A stretch of 64,000 nt of DNA from Powellomyces hirtus (taxonomy: Eukaryota; Chytridiomycota; Chytridiomycetes; Spizellomycetales; Powellomycetaceae): NCBI GenBank assembly GCA_025526995.1, contig JAHLKG010000023.1:62001-126000 (forward strand), in the 5' to 3' direction. How positions within the stretch are numbered: the stretch's first letter is position 1; each line of letters starts with the position of its first letter. Below, piece after piece: positions 36,297 to 49,200 of this stretch. A program made the position numbers and the translations under genes. A model generated the notes under the pieces. That model was not told where the DNA came from and made no database searches. It saw only the letters and a list, made by a program, of their open reading frames with translations.

Positions 36297-36634
36297 TATC
36301 AATGGTGATGGAGGGTTGGTTGCATTGAATAATTGCGGGTTTTATAATTTTCCAAATTCCTTGATTTGGGTACCCATTTGGTCTGGAAAGTCTGAATACA
36401 TTTTCAAAGACTCTTGTACATGCTCTTTTTTTGTGGGTCAAATGTTGGAATCAAGTCGAATAGGAAGTCAATGCTCGGAGACAAGCAACAACCAAAAACA
36501 GAACGCTAGATGTCGGCAGATGTCAGGAATGTGAAGCGGGCAGGAATCCGCCGCAGCCAACAAAAATACAATGAGGAACGAGACCTTAAGGCAACAAGTA
36601 CATCATACACAAGCTCAATCAATGAAAACATTTT
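36297..36634. other. Convergent spacer
   Basis: AT-rich 3' region between the RING gene (+) and the poly-Q gene (-). Nothing further is seen. Confidence 0.5.
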
Positions 36635-37951
36635 TCAAGCTTTCCCAACTACAATCTTGACTCTCCCTGCAACCATCTTCGTCTCCACATGTCCAAATCT
36701 TGCGTCCGCTCCACCATTAAGCGAGACGGTTTTGACCGCATTCCAAACGCGTTTCCGCAGTCGGCCCGTGACGGCGTCCGTAAACGTCTGGATCCGGATG
36801 CTCTCAATGTAGATGGCGGCGCGGGAAACGGTCGTGCCGTGTTGGGCAAATATGGGGACGATGACAGGAGTGGTGGTGGCGGTGTTGGCGGTGACGGTGG
36901 TGGTGTTGGAAACGACCGCGGGAAATTGATTCGGGTCGTGTACCATCAGAACATACAGATCGCTGAGTAAGGTCGAGGGCGGGAATGTGGCTGTGATGGT
37001 CCAGGATTTTTTAGACTGGATCAGTCGGACATCCTCCACTGCAATATCAATATTCTCCACAATCGGCTGTTGAGATTGCTGGGCGATTCCTTTCCGTGCG
37101 ATACCTGGAACAGTCACCTCCTGGGCAGGTACGGAAGGCGATGACGGCCTTCTCTGGTTTCCGCTGTCAACCCAGGCATCCGGCATGGGTCCCATCACAT
37201 GGTCCCCTCCATATGCTGCTGCAAGGGCTGCGGAGGCTGCACTGGCCGACATGCGGCGAAAGGCATCGAGGTAGGGGTCGACGGCTGTTGCTATGGAGGG
37301 ATCGTAGTATGCGTGTGGTTGGGGTTGAAGCAAGTAGGGAGCCTGCTGCTGTTGTTGCTGTTCTTGCCGTTGCTGTTGTCGCTGTTGTTGGTGGTGTTCT
37401 TGTTGCTGTTGCTGGTATGCGAGCGATAACGCTGTTGCGGCCACTGCGTATCCTGCCTGTTGCTGCTGTTGCTGCTGCTGTTGAGGTACGTAAGCGACAA
37501 ACCCACCAGGTGCGTCCTCATGGATGATAAAGGATTTTCCGCGTCTCGGACTGTTGTCGTTATTGTTGCTGCTTGTCAGTCCCTTCGCGTACCCCGCATC
37601 CGTCATCCTCATCGTCTCACCCCACGCTCCATTCCGTCTCGCCACCGCCGTGGTATCCATGACCGATTTGCCCGTAGTCGACGAGGCCGGAACATAGGTT
37701 TTATACCCCGCATATGGTTTCGGGTTCGGTGTGCTTCCATTCGAGCGTCTCGGCGTCGATGTTGCTGTTGCCGTGCGTGACGTTGTGCCGGTAGCACGGG
37801 GCTGGTCAGTGGCGATGACGATGTCGGCGTCATCGGTGTCGTTGCTGTTGGCGTGGTAGGATGAGGAGGAGGACCCGCTGAGGAGGAAGGGGATGTCGAC
37901 GACGATAGGATTGGAGGGTGGAGCGAGTTGGGTTTGTGAAGATGGGTTCAT
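36635..37951 (-). CDS. Poly-Q protein of unknown function
   Basis: A single 438-residue open frame from the ATG at 37951. No in-frame ATG was seen above it. The first half is Ser/Thr/Pro/Asn-rich. Residues about 180-250 hold several glutamine blocks. An Ala-rich stretch follows. The last ~150 residues are more ordered and beta-strand-like (V-E-N-I-D-I-A-V-E-D-V-R-L-I, W-T-I-T-A-T-F-P-P-S-T-L, L-Y-V-L-M-V-H-D-P). No family was recognised for that block. There is no signal peptide or membrane helix. It may be a regulatory or scaffold protein, but this is only a guess from composition. Confidence 0.65.
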   Translation of the reverse strand: MNPSSQTQLAPPSNPIVVDIPFLLSGSSSSSYHANSNDTDDADIVIATDQPRATGTTSRTATATSTPRRSNGSTPNPKPYAGYKTYVPASSTTGKSVMDTTAVARRNGAWGETMRMTDAGYAKGLTSSNNNDNSPRRGKSFIIHEDAPGGFVAYVPQQQQQQQQQAGYAVAATALSLAYQQQQQEHHQQQRQQQRQEQQQQQQAPYLLQPQPHAYYDPSIATAVDPYLDAFRRMSASAASAALAAAYGGDHVMGPMPDAWVDSGNQRRPSSPSVPAQEVTVPGIARKGIAQQSQQPIVENIDIAVEDVRLIQSKKSWTITATFPPSTLLSDLYVLMVHDPNQFPAVVSNTTTVTANTATTTPVIVPIFAQHGTTVSRAAIYIESIRIQTFTDAVTGRLRKRVWNAVKTVSLNGGADARFGHVETKMVAGRVKIVVGKA

Positions 37952-38708
37952 TTTCGGGTTGGCTTGTTTGTGCAGAGGGTGGAGGTGCGTTTCGAGTGTG
38001 TAGTGGGGTGCGAGAACGCAGAATAGGACGACAATGGGAAAACGGCCTCTCCACGTTTTATTTGTAACGAAAGGCGCAATATGCACGCAAAGCAAAAAAA
38101 AGCAGAAGATGCAGACAGAAACGGCAGCGAGTGAAAAGGAGAAAAGAACGGGGGGCGCTCAATCCAATGATCTATATGCGCGCTCCCTTGTTTTCTCCTC
38201 TTCTGCAGGTTTTTCTTCTACTGCAACTCAAAGCAATGTTTGGTCCACCGGCCGAGGAATGTGCATTGTCCCTTTCTTTTTTCGAACTGGCGACAGCTTG
38301 CATGAGGGTTTGGGTTCATGCGTGCGTGTAAAAGTGATACGAGGCCGCGCGCCTTCTTCGCCTTGAGAGAGCTGCGGGTTTTTTTTTGCCTTTGTTGTAG
38401 TGAAATCATATGTCAGCCCGCCCCGCCGCAGTTCTCTGGTGAGCTGTGAATGGGCGATTGTGAGGGTCTTTAGACGAGAGGGTGCGTTAAAAGTAACAGT
38501 CGAGTTAAGGTGCGCTTATTTCGATGCACTCGTGGCGGTACGGAAGTGGTGATGAATCATTGGCGGGGGTTGGCGAGCGGGAAACGCGCGATCGGGGCTA
38601 CGGCTTACTAAACGATGCGCCACAAACGAACGATCACGTGCGAAGGCTCCGTCCGTCACCTTTCTCCCCGACTTCTCCCAAATTCTCAAAAAGCTTAGAC
38701 ATTCAAAA
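37952..38708. promoter_or_regulatory. Divergent promoter, poly-Q gene and CHCHD5 gene
   Basis: About 0.75 kb with A-rich runs near 38088-38102. No gene is supported. Confidence 0.4.
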
Positions 38709-39329
38709 ATGGAAGCAGGTATGTGGATATCACACATTATCATATCCCACACGCCCTGGATAGCACATGCGTCTCCACCGTTAGTGTCATTCATCATATT
38801 AACGTTACATTTTTTGTGTTTTTCGCAGCATTAGACGAAGTCGCAAAGCATTGTAATGTGCAGCTGCTGTTCTACACGTACGTAAAGTTTTTACATTACC
38901 GAGGGTTTCAAACCAGAAAATATTGCATGAAACTCTGTTTTTACTGATCCACTCTTTTCGCATTTTGTTGTTGTTTTTTTTTTTCACCACAATTCCAGGC
39001 AATGCGTAGAAAAGAATCCCCAAAACTGGGAAGCCGCCTGCAAAAAGGAAAAAGAAGCCGTTACAATCTGTGCGGAAGAAAAGTAAACTTCCCACTTCCT
39101 GGCTCGTTTCTCGCGCAAAGACCTCACTCATCAACCCTCCACTATCACCTCCAGCGTGGAAAGTCTCCGCATGGTGAAAAAACACTGCGCGTCCCAAATC
39201 GCAGCCTACAATGCATGTCTGCAGGCCAATGTCGCCAATCCGTCGGCATGTGTGACGGCATTGAAGGATCTGTATGGATGTCATAATGCGGTCGGGAAGG
39301 GAATCACGGCAGCGGAGAGACAGAATTGA
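38709..39329 (+). CDS. CHCHD5: CHCHD5/Mix14-like twin CX9C protein
   Basis: Four exons: 38709-38718, 38829-38877, 38999-39082 and 39155-39329. They sum to 318 nt, 105 residues. The first coding exon is only 10 nt. The protein carries four CX9C motifs in two helical hairpins: C-N-V-Q-L-L-F-Y-T-Q-C, C-K-K-E-K-E-A-V-T-I-C, C-A-S-Q-I-A-A-Y-N-A-C and C-V-T-A-L-K-D-L-Y-G-C. Two CX9C pairs in a ~100-residue protein starting M-E-A-A-L matches CHCHD5, a substrate of the Mia40 oxidative folding pathway in the mitochondrial intermembrane space. Its precise job is poorly known in any organism. Confidence 0.9.
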
Positions 39330-40069
39330 TCGAAGGGATGAATTGGTCTTGAATTTGGTTTGGGTGGGCGGCTTTGGGAGGACAATTTCCCTTGAAGATG
39401 TCCGGCGACCCTTCCTGACAGACTCGATTCTCCTCCTGCTAGCGCTTACGCCACCAGCATGCTGTATGACGATCACGTTTCTGCTGTGACTTGGAGCGTT
39501 CAGTGATTCTTCACTGTGTGTACTCTTTGATGCGGTCAGCGATGGTCATCAGATACTCAGCGGACCGATGCGGAAAGGCTATCAAGCCTGATATCGGTGC
39601 TGGTCAACTCGAACCTTGGGAACGATGGATCCATGGCTGCATTACTCGATACAGGAGCAGAAAGCGCTGATGAGCCACGAAGGCTTTCGTTAAGATTCAA
39701 GGTTAGAAGAAAGCAAGTAGAGTAGAGCAGCTAGTGTCTCAATGGTAGAAGCCTGATGCATGGGAATCAGTATCAATTTGTAAATACATCCTTAAGAATG
39801 TCTACATAGACTGGCTTCACAAAGTGTTCTGTGATTTCCCTGTGAGGTCATTATCAGCAAATGGATTTTGTTACGACGTCGAGTTGATGCCAAGTGCAAT
39901 AGCATCGCTACACATGTATTCGCGGTGTATACAAGTTCCTATCAAGAACACACATAATTCTGCTTGATCTAACTTGTACTGTTACTTCATCAAGTGAATA
40001 GGATCCAATGTGAGAAAGAATCCAAAAACACTATTTCCCAATAGCCATATAATAGGTCCCCGCCACCCT
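39330..40069. other. Convergent spacer
   Basis: AT-rich sequence between CHCHD5 (+) and MSH4 (-). No gene is supported. Confidence 0.5.
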
Positions 40070-43000
40070 CTACACCGAAGATACGCCGTTCAAAGTACTC
40101 GGGGTAAGAGCGCGGTCGCTCGCCGGTGGGAGCGACGAGGCTGACCCGGTGGCCGTTCTGGTGGCCGCCAGCTTTTCCATGTATTCTGTTTGCAGGGAGG
40201 CGAGGTACTTGCGCAGCTGGGGTTCGGGCAACGTTGACGTCCGACGGGCTTGCACCAATGCGCGCGTCAGCTGTGGTCGAGAAGTTTAGAGTGTTGAGTC
40301 AGGAACCGTAAGTATGACATGCGCACCTGTAGCGCTGCCACGTTCTTCGCATCATCTTGAGCAGCTTTGTTGTCTGCGCGTGACTTTGCGATTTTCATGC
40401 GAAGCTGCGATCGACGTCAGTAATCAACGCCGAGGCAGTGTATGGGCGGCGTGAGATCGTTAACAGCTTACATGGCAAGACAGATCTTTAGCCCGAGTCA
40501 GTGCTCGCTCACTAAATCCTGCCATCTGCGCCAGCTTCAATCCTAAAGCGTTCGCAATCTAGTCATCCATAATGACCAGTTCATCTCTCTTGATCCGCAA
40601 TTACCATATTGCTTCTCATCCGATATTCCATCGCGCACAGTATACGAGCATTTCAGGGTCTCGTTTGCCACTTCCGTGTTATGCTATAGACGACGAGGTA
40701 AAACCAAATCAGGGGATCCGCATTTGGTTCAAAGGACCTTACCTCGACATGCAAGTGAAGATTGACAACGTTTGGATATCCATCCATGACTGAAGCCAGC
40801 TCTTGAAAATGGGTAGCCATGAAAGTGAAAGCCTTCATGTCCATGAGACAGCTTATTCTTTGTCCTGTCTGAGAGAAAGTGCGAGCTTCATACTACCTTT
40901 GATTTCGCCAGCTCTTCGCAGACTGCAAACGTTATACCAAGACCATCATTCGTTGAGGTGCCTGCGTAAAATCATACGGTGAACAGACTCTTACACGCGC
41001 AAGGTTCATTCTCAGACACTACCTCGTCCAAGCTCATCAATGATAATGAGGCTCCGGCTGGTGACATTTTGCAAGATAAAGGCAGTCTCTCTCATCTCAA
41101 GCATGAATGTCGACGCGTTTGCCTAGTATCCATCAGCACACTCCAACGCAATCAACCTTCCCGCGCCCTGGTAACGTACTTGCAAACTATCGTCCATTCC
41201 AATCCGCGAGAAGAGTTTGTCGACCAGCCGTACTGATGCGTAGGCAGCGGGGACAAATGCGCCCAGCTGTGCAACGATGATAAGCAGCGCGATCTGGCGG
41301 AGGTAGGTCGATTTGCCCGACTATTCAGTCTGAGGTCAGCAATGGGAGTAGTAAAGTAGCAATAGCTGATATATGGCGGACCATGTTTGGGCCAGTGATG
41401 ATCTGCATATTTGCCCCTTCGCTTGCATAGATGTCATTGGCAACAAAGAGATCGGTAGATACGGTCTCCTTGATTGGATGCCGCCCAGCCTTAATCGCTA
41501 GAGTTTCCGTAAATTCTGGCCGCACTGTGAACGCCAAACGTTGGCAAGCCATCGCTCCTACGGCGGGATCCTCATGAACTTTGACTACTCACCGCAGTCG
41601 CTCACAGTGCACATGTGCGCAAAGGAAACCAGTATGTCCAGTAAGGCAATAGATTCGGATATCTTGTACAAGATTGCTGCATGTTTCCTGATGTCGGCAA
41701 TAAGCTCCTCGATAATCCTACATGACAAGCTTAAGCATGGGAGCCAAGCCTTCACGAAAACCATCCATTTCGTAGATACTTGTCAGACATCAAGTAAACT
41801 TCCGTCAAAGATTCTTGGATGCGATCGTTATAGCTCAGCTGAGGACCACACGTAAGCTGCATCCTCCCTGCGACGTGATGATGCTTCCTACCAGCTTCAA
41901 AGTCGTAAACGTCGTCAATTTCTTTTTGGTTTCGACGTTGATAAACTCTAGGGGAAGTTCGCGCATCGCAAGCTGTTCTCGGGTCGCCGTCAAATAAAAG
42001 CCAACCACAGGATTGAAGTTGACCTTGATCGGGATATCGTATTTTTCTGCCACGAGTGACGAGCAAATGATAAACGTCTTCGTGCCAGAGAAACACTTGC
42101 TGCAATCAGATATCGCATCCCGCGACAAAGCGATTCTCACCAGTGTACGCGGTCACCAAGTCATAGACGTCATTTGTGGTCTCTTTGTAAGTTTGCCGCG
42201 CTGGTAGCGTTCTCATGATGAGTCTCGCAACGGCTGTGGGGATGTACAAGATGTCTCATGCTGGCCTACCAACGTCAAGCAGCCCATTGAATCCGGCCTA
42301 ATGACGCAGAAAGTTACAAGTCCTATCTTAGTTTGCCAAAAGTCGCTTTGCACGCACCTTGACAGCATAGCATCGCTGATTGCGAAGACCCATGGCGCTC
42401 TTCTGAAAAGTGACGTCTTCATTGATGACTTCCTCCATGCGAGCGTTTATCATGTCCAGGCGCGGATCATTCAACGTCTAGAAACGATTGTGCGATTCTT
42501 CAGTGGTGGAGAAATGTGAGAACAAGTCATGAAATGAGGGTAAAACCTTTTGAATAGCCAACAGGAGAACATTGTTGACGCCATCCATGGCATCTCTCAA
42601 TGAGTAAATGAGACCAACTGTATGCTTGAAGGATATGACATTGTTGATGGCTTGTTCCGCATGGCGCACAGTTAGGTGCTTCGGTGCGTGAACCAGCTGA
42701 ATTCACAGTAAGAGGATGATTCCGTCCAGCAGCATCACTTGTGCATTACCGATGTGATGAGAAAGTCAACATCCAAGAAATTCTTGAGAGCTAAGATGGC
42801 GTTACTTTGCGGCTTGAGCAGGCAGCCTGTATGCGGTCATTCATACCCCCTTGGGCAAAGAAGAACAGTTCCTCCGTCTCAGTCAGATCTAATCCAATGT
42901 AAACAGCGTCAGACTCAAAAACTGCCGAATGACTTGAGCACTAACACACCTTGCACAGCACTCAGCCGAGTTGTGATGGTCGGCAGATCTGAAAGTCCAG

Positions 43001-44337
43001 AAGTGTCAAACTATTCGGCAATACAACGGTGCACATATACCATGTAACTGTATTACCACAAGGAGGTTGCAGCACATTCATCCGCAGAAGTCGCGCTGAT
43101 TCCATGCAGATGCGATAAGTGCAGGTGCAATGCGAACGTAGGGGATGCTACGAACCTCCCATTGGCGTTCCAGTATGGTTCAGCACTCCAAAAAGTGTGT
43201 GATTGCTTTTGGGATTATTCAAATTCACGACCAGCTCCAGATTTCTGGCAGTATTGGGATCTGGAGGCAACGTCAATTCTTTCACCTGCTGGACGATCAC
43301 ATGCTGTTCTCATCGGTACCTATCATCATCGATCCTTCGATGACTTCATACTTGAACCGGACGGATCGATTGGCAAACAAGATGTTTTGCTGGCTCTGGA
43401 CATACCTAATCAAAACGATAAGTACGGAAGACTTGACAGTAATCATGACACTTCTCAAGTACTTCAGCAAGGCTGCTGTGGCAGCGAGGCAGTAGACCCT
43501 GGCATGACAGGTTGGTCATAGACACCCGCATTCGCAATGCTAAGCTGCAGGCACCCACTTTTCTGCAACGGCGCTGACAACAGTCCCACTATCATCTTCC
43601 AATTCATATTGCCTGATGTAATCAGTGCCTGGGCATTACACGGTTCAAAACGATGAGAAAGGTTTTCGCGTAACTCGCATGAATATTCAATGTACCCAAG
43701 TTGTCCTAGAGTTCTGTTAGTCACCACCGCAATGTACAAGTGCTGTCTCGAGGATGGGCGCACATTAAAATACTTCCTCGAGATCGGGACCACGTCAACA
43801 TCCGGGAGATTTTCACTGATGACCGACACGAGTTTAGACTTGACCGGCTCCACCATCGTGAAGGAGACCAACAGCTGTCTACATGGTCAGGACGACAAGT
43901 AATGCAGAAGCGGTTATAAGGAGTTGGCCAAACCTCAGCCGGGTTCAAGACGCAAAGCTTGTGAATGGTTTTTGTGTACGTTTGCGAGTCAGAAAACTGC
44001 TCAATATGTGTTCTTTAGTTTTGCTTCTCAGCACATGTATGAGCAGAATGGGAACCACCTGCAGCAAGTGACACTCGTTGGTCCGCAAGTCCATGGCAGC
44101 CATTCCGACTTCCGTCGCAATGCCTCGGCCTTCAATGACCGCGACGAGGAAGCATCCTTCGGAGGCCGCAGTAGATCTTGTGGAAGCGGCGGTGCCTGGA
44201 CGACGGCGAGAAGAGGTTCCTTGCCTAGCTGATTGGCGCTGAGTTCCGCTTGTATCTGGACGAACGGGGGATGAACGACTGGAGGAAGAGAAGGCCCCCG
44301 ATCGGGCAGTTCCAGGGCGTGTTCCCATCCTTTTCAT
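40070..44337 (-). CDS. MSH4: MutS homolog 4, meiotic recombination protein
   Basis: A many-exon gene starting at the ATG at 44337 and ending at the TAG at 40070. The first exons (44337-44059 and 43996-43934) give [13 protein letters not shown] then [14 protein letters not shown]. This is the MSH4 domain-I pattern, without the mismatch-binding F-x-E. Middle exons give [13 protein letters not shown]. The ATPase part has [19 protein letters not shown], then S-G-K-S-T-Y-L-R-Q after an intron at 41381-41321, D-E-L-G-R-G, and [11 protein letters not shown]. The C-terminus is [16 protein letters not shown]4 pairs with MSH5 as a clamp on Holliday junctions in meiosis. Not all internal exon limits were fixed; the N-terminal ~50 residues are Ser/Arg-rich and not conserved. 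Confidence 0.88.
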
Positions 44338-44727
44338 GGTCGACGATGCGCGTTAGTTGAACTTCCCCTCCAAGAAAGGAACGGGTGTCTTTTTAACAAA
44401 CAAGAACCAACATTTTAACGAATAGGTTAGAATGAAGTGGACAATAATAGTAGGAGTGATGTTTTGTTTTCCACGGGGTTATGGAATGTGCCGAATGACC
44501 GACGAAACGATGAGTCGATGGATGACCAGCGCGTCTGATTGAATAGATACGGTAACCCGTTTATCAGCAAGTGATGCATTTGATTGTCACAGTCGTCACA
44601 CCCAAGGTGTCCTTGTTGTCGTCAACACACAGCACTCAAAAAGAAACTTGCATCTATCCAGCTGCCCCCAAATCCCTTGTTCACCGCACTGCTAGCATAC
44701 ACACCTACACACATTGCATACACAATC
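44338..44727. promoter_or_regulatory. Divergent promoter, MSH4 and transaldolase
   Basis: 390 nt head-to-head region, AT-richer near MSH4. It has a CA-rich leader just before the transaldolase ATG. No motif was assigned. Confidence 0.4.
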
Positions 44728-45974
44728 ATGACTACCACACTCGACATTCTCAAGAAGTACACCACCGTTGTCGCCGATACTGGTGACTTTGAATGTAAGT
44801 AGGGCTAAAAGAACAAGGACTGGGTTTTGTGCGCCCAGCTCTGGGGTGATCGGTGATTGCCGATAGGTAGTGTGGGCTTGTGGGCAGCACTGAATAGCTG
44901 TTGCAAAGAGAAAACCTTAGAGAAGGGGACGCAAGATGTCCGTTTGGTAGCCGCGATCTCACCATCTCTCCATTTCCCTCCATCCCAGCCATCGCCAAGT
45001 ACAAGCCTCAGGATGCCACCACCAACCCTTCCCTGATTCTTGCCGCTGCTCAGAAGGAGCAGTACGCTCCCCTGATTGACAGCGCCATCGAGTACGCCAA
45101 GAAGAAGGGCGGAAGCATTGACGAGCAAGTCGCTCTTGCTTTCGACAAACTCGTGAGTAGTGCCCTTTGCAATGGTCTGTAATGCCACTCACTCATCTGC
45201 ACCTTGCTCACCTTATTACTGCGTTCTCTTTAAATGTAGCTTGTCAACTTTGGTGTTGAGATTCTCAAGCACGTTCCCGGCCGTGTGTCGACCGAAGTCG
45301 ACGCCCACCTCTCCTTTGACACAGAAGGAACTATCGCCAAAGCCAAGCACCTGATTGCTCTGTACAAGGAAGCCGGCATCGACAAGGACCGCGTGCTGAT
45401 CAAGATGGCTTCCACATGGGAGGGCATCCAGGCCGCCAAGGTCCTCGAGCGCGACCACCAGATCCACTGCAACCTCACCCTCCTCTTCAGCTTTCCCCAG
45501 GCCGTTGCCTGCGCCGAGGCCAGCGTCACCCTCATCTCGCCCTTTGTTGGTCGTATCCTCGACTGGTACAAGAAGAACACTGGCAAGGACTACAAGGGCG
45601 CCGAGGACCCCGGTGTCGTCTCGGTCCAGCAGATCTACAACTACTACAAGAAGTTCAACTACAAGACGATCGTTATGGGCGCCTCGTTCCGAAACACTTC
45701 CGAGATCCAGGAGCTGTGCGGTTGCGACTTCCTCACCATCTCCCCTGCTCTCCTCGCCGAACTTCAGGCCTCTGACGCCAAGTGGGAGCGTAAGCTCGAT
45801 GCAACCAAGGCTCAGGCACTCGACCTCAAGAAGGTTTCCTACGACGAAAAGGCTTTCCGATGGGAGCTCAACGAGGACGCCATGGCCACTGAGAAGCTCT
45901 CTGAAGGTATCCGCAAGTTTGCCGAGGACGGTGACAAGCTGTCCAAGACTCTCAAGACCAAGCTCTCGGCTTAA
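44728..45974 (+). CDS. TAL1: Transaldolase
   Basis: Three exons: 44728-44794, 44989-45152 and 45240-45974. They sum to 966 nt, 321 residues, the standard length. The family signature is present: [10 protein letters not shown] near the start, [12 protein letters not shown], and the Schiff-base lysine in [19 protein letters not shown] and [11 protein letters not shown] are also present. The enzyme exchanges a three-carbon unit between sugar phosphates in the non-oxidative pentose phosphate pathway in the cytosol. Codon use is strongly C-ending, unlike most neighbours, as expected for a highly expressed gene. Confidence 0.97.
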
Positions 45975-46237
45975 GCTCCCAGTTGATCCCGAAACCATAA
46001 CATGTTTTTATGCTGTTTCCACAAATCATATAGGCTATACAGCATGATGGTGTAGCTTCTTTTTCTTTATATCATTTTCTGGAGATTAGAGTTTTGATTC
46101 TTTTGTCGACTAGCTCAGGGAGATAATATCGGAAGCGGGTACATAGCGACTATGCATTTATCATAAATGCCGGATGGTCCCAATTCCTGGTGCCGAATCC
46201 ACTGCTTCGTCGTGACACCCGTCAAGGATAAACCCCA

Positions 46238-49200
46238 CTACATGATACTCTTATCCAAAGCCTCTGGGCTAGCATTCACAACCTCATCTACAACCTTCCC
46301 ATACGTGACGGCCACCGTCTCCTGCAGGCGCTCCAGATACACGGCCGTGCCTTTTGGTACCGGAGCGCCCGGGAGGTCCGCGACGGGAACGGGCAAAGTG
46401 AGGTCGTCCAGCACTTTCGTCACACTCTCTACCAACGTCGGGAACGCGCGCGCGAGGTTCAGCAGGAGCGGGATGATGTCCAGTACGTGGGGTTCGCGGG
46501 GTGGGGCGAGCAGGGGGGGCGGTGGAAGACTGGGTGTCGGGAGGGTGGGCGGTGCTGCTGTTGACGGCGAGGCGGTGGTGGTGGTTTGGAGGGTGGCGGG
46601 GTCCTGATGTGTGGTGTCTCGCAGTTTCTTTTGGTGCGGGCGAGTGGTGGTTGTGGGGGCGTCTTTCCGTTTGCGTGAATCGAGCGGCGGTGATGAAGAC
46701 GCAGATGGGATGTGTGACCTGACGACGCGCGCGTATCTGATGGGCGACATACAGAGGGCTTCGATGCGGGGGAGGACGATGGTGGTGGCGAGAGTGAGGC
46801 TGTGGGGGAGTGCAGAGATAGAAATGGATGGTGAGGAAAATACAAAAGGTGGGGGTGGGATGAGGACACATTTGTTGGGTATTTCCGAGTTCACCTCTTC
46901 TCGATCGGGTATTTCTCACCCAGGTGCGCCATAAGGCGCAACCCAAACACTTGGCGGTCAATACCCGGGGCGGTGATCAGCTCGGGTACATAATCAAAGC
47001 ACACGTCTGGGCGGGGGGAGGGGGGGGGGGGGTGGAATCACGAAATATCAGACGCATGAAATATTGAACGACAGAGTGTTTGCAAATGCACTAGGGTAAG
47101 ACGCCAACATGTTTTCAACTCACGCATAGAAGGCAACAAGTCCACCATAGCTGGAATCAAGCGCTCATCATACGTCTGCAAATGGACCAGCCGTATATAC
47201 GTTGCGTCCTGAATGAAGAGCTGATGCACAAACTGCATAACGGGTCGTCGCACGCGATCTGATGGTGAGTTGATACAAGTTTCCAGGAGCATTTGGACAA
47301 TGGTGGCATCCTGGCCTTTGAGGAGCGTGTCGACGTGGGCGTCCGTGAGCAGCGAAGGTGGGTTTTTCGGAGCGGTTCGGAACGCGGTGGTGAAGAGGTG
47401 CCGCGAAGCGGTCATGTAGAAGGTGAGGATTTGGAGGGCGATGGAGACGCCAACGTCGGATGTCCAGAGGCGGGTGTCGCAGTGGAAGATTAGGAGAGGA
47501 TCGGTGATGAGGTCGTCGTCGTTGTTGGCGCCGGCGGCAGGGCCGTTGCTGTGAGCTCGTGACTCTGCTGCTGCCAACACAAGGTTGGACTTGTTGGCGT
47601 TGGCGTTACCATTGCGGGTGGGCTGGCGACGACGCCGGACGGCGGCCACTGTCTCGGAACAGGTAGTTTGTGGGAAATAGGTGTAGAATTTGGTCCATGT
47701 GTTATAAAAGTGGGTCGCGAGCGGGTGCTCGGACGTGGTGCTGTGTTGCTGAGTACTGAGAATGACAGGGAAGAGAGTCTTGATTGTCGGTGACAGGAAA
47801 GGGGCAAGAGACTCAGGCGCAAAGGTCTGCAATATCTTGAGCGCTTTGACGGCCGACACAGGGTCTGCCGCCGCTCTGTCCCAGATGGGTTGTAGCATGG
47901 CGGGCGTGAGAGTTGTCGCAATATCCACATCCACGGCCCTCTTTTCGTCGCCTTGCAGACGATCCGGGAACAGTTCCAGGAACCTCAAAGCCGCCAACTT
48001 CCTCGCCTGAAAATGCATCTGTCGCAACGGCTCTTCCTCCTCCTGCCCGACCAGCCCCGCGATATCCAATATCTGAGGCTCCTGCTCCGCGACCAAACCA
48101 GCGATTTTGGGGTACAGGAGGCGATACGACTGGTGATCTCCGTCCGTTTCCGCGTGGAGGAGGATGCGCTTGGTGGGCAAGGCGGGGATGCCGTACTCGT
48201 TCAGAGGCGATGGAGCGGGCCAGAGCCCGTTTACAGCACCACCGTTGGGATCGGCGCTGCTGGGTGTTGTTGCTGGCGGAAGCATTGATGCTTTGACTAC
48301 TTTTTGTTCAGCGATCATGCCGTGGTAAAGGAGGATGTAGTAGAAAGCGAGCACGTGGCTTGGGGCGATTGTCGACATGTCGCGGAAAAGCGACACCACA
48401 TCACGGTCCGAAATTCTGCTCGTGGTACTTGCTTTCCCTACACTTTCAACAAGAAGCACGCTTGTCAAAAGCGAACGTAGGTCAAGAACCTGCGAGTGTT
48501 TTCGTACCTTTTGACATACATCTCCAATATACCAGGAAGGAGAGGGTGAAGCGGCAACGTCGCGGTTTGGATTTGGTGGTGGACCCAGTCACGCACGTCG
48601 ATGTGATTCTTGTCAAAGATCTCGGCGTGCAGGAGGTGGTACACGACGCTGATGGAGAAAAATTCGGAAGCAGACTTATCGTGTTGGGAGAAGCTTTTGT
48701 CAGGGAGAAGAAACAAACCATTGCTCAGGCGAGATATGTTGTACCTGAAGACTCGTTCGAAGCACAAGCGCCCGTTTTGCCAGCTCAGACTCGGAGAACA
48801 GTTTTTGTGTAAGGATCGTTCGAAGATGATGTAAACTTTCTCTCGCTACAAACAACAACCACCTCTGAGAATCAAAACCCACGTGGTGCAGATCGCTAAT
48901 TCTGCTCATGTACGTACGCACAACCACCGGCATGCCCAGCGTCTTCCTCGTCACCTTCTCGACCTCAATGAGCTGGGCCGTGTGAAAAAACACAAGGACC
49001 ATCAAAGAGACTTCCGAATGCCGGGAGTTGAATACTTGGCGGAGGGTTTCGGTCAAAGCCGCCTAGAGTGCGCATGACCTGTTACTGACTCGAGGATCAC
49101 TTGGATGAGCTCATAAAGTGTGCAAACATACCGAAGAGCGTCGTACACACTGATCGCCGCAAAGAATCAAAAGGCAGAGGTACAACTGAGTTTGCCTGCG

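Noticed and set aside
43162..43521. 119-codon plus-strand ORF
   Set aside because: Antisense to MSH4 exons, and its apparent length comes from open third-position frames rather than conserved residues.
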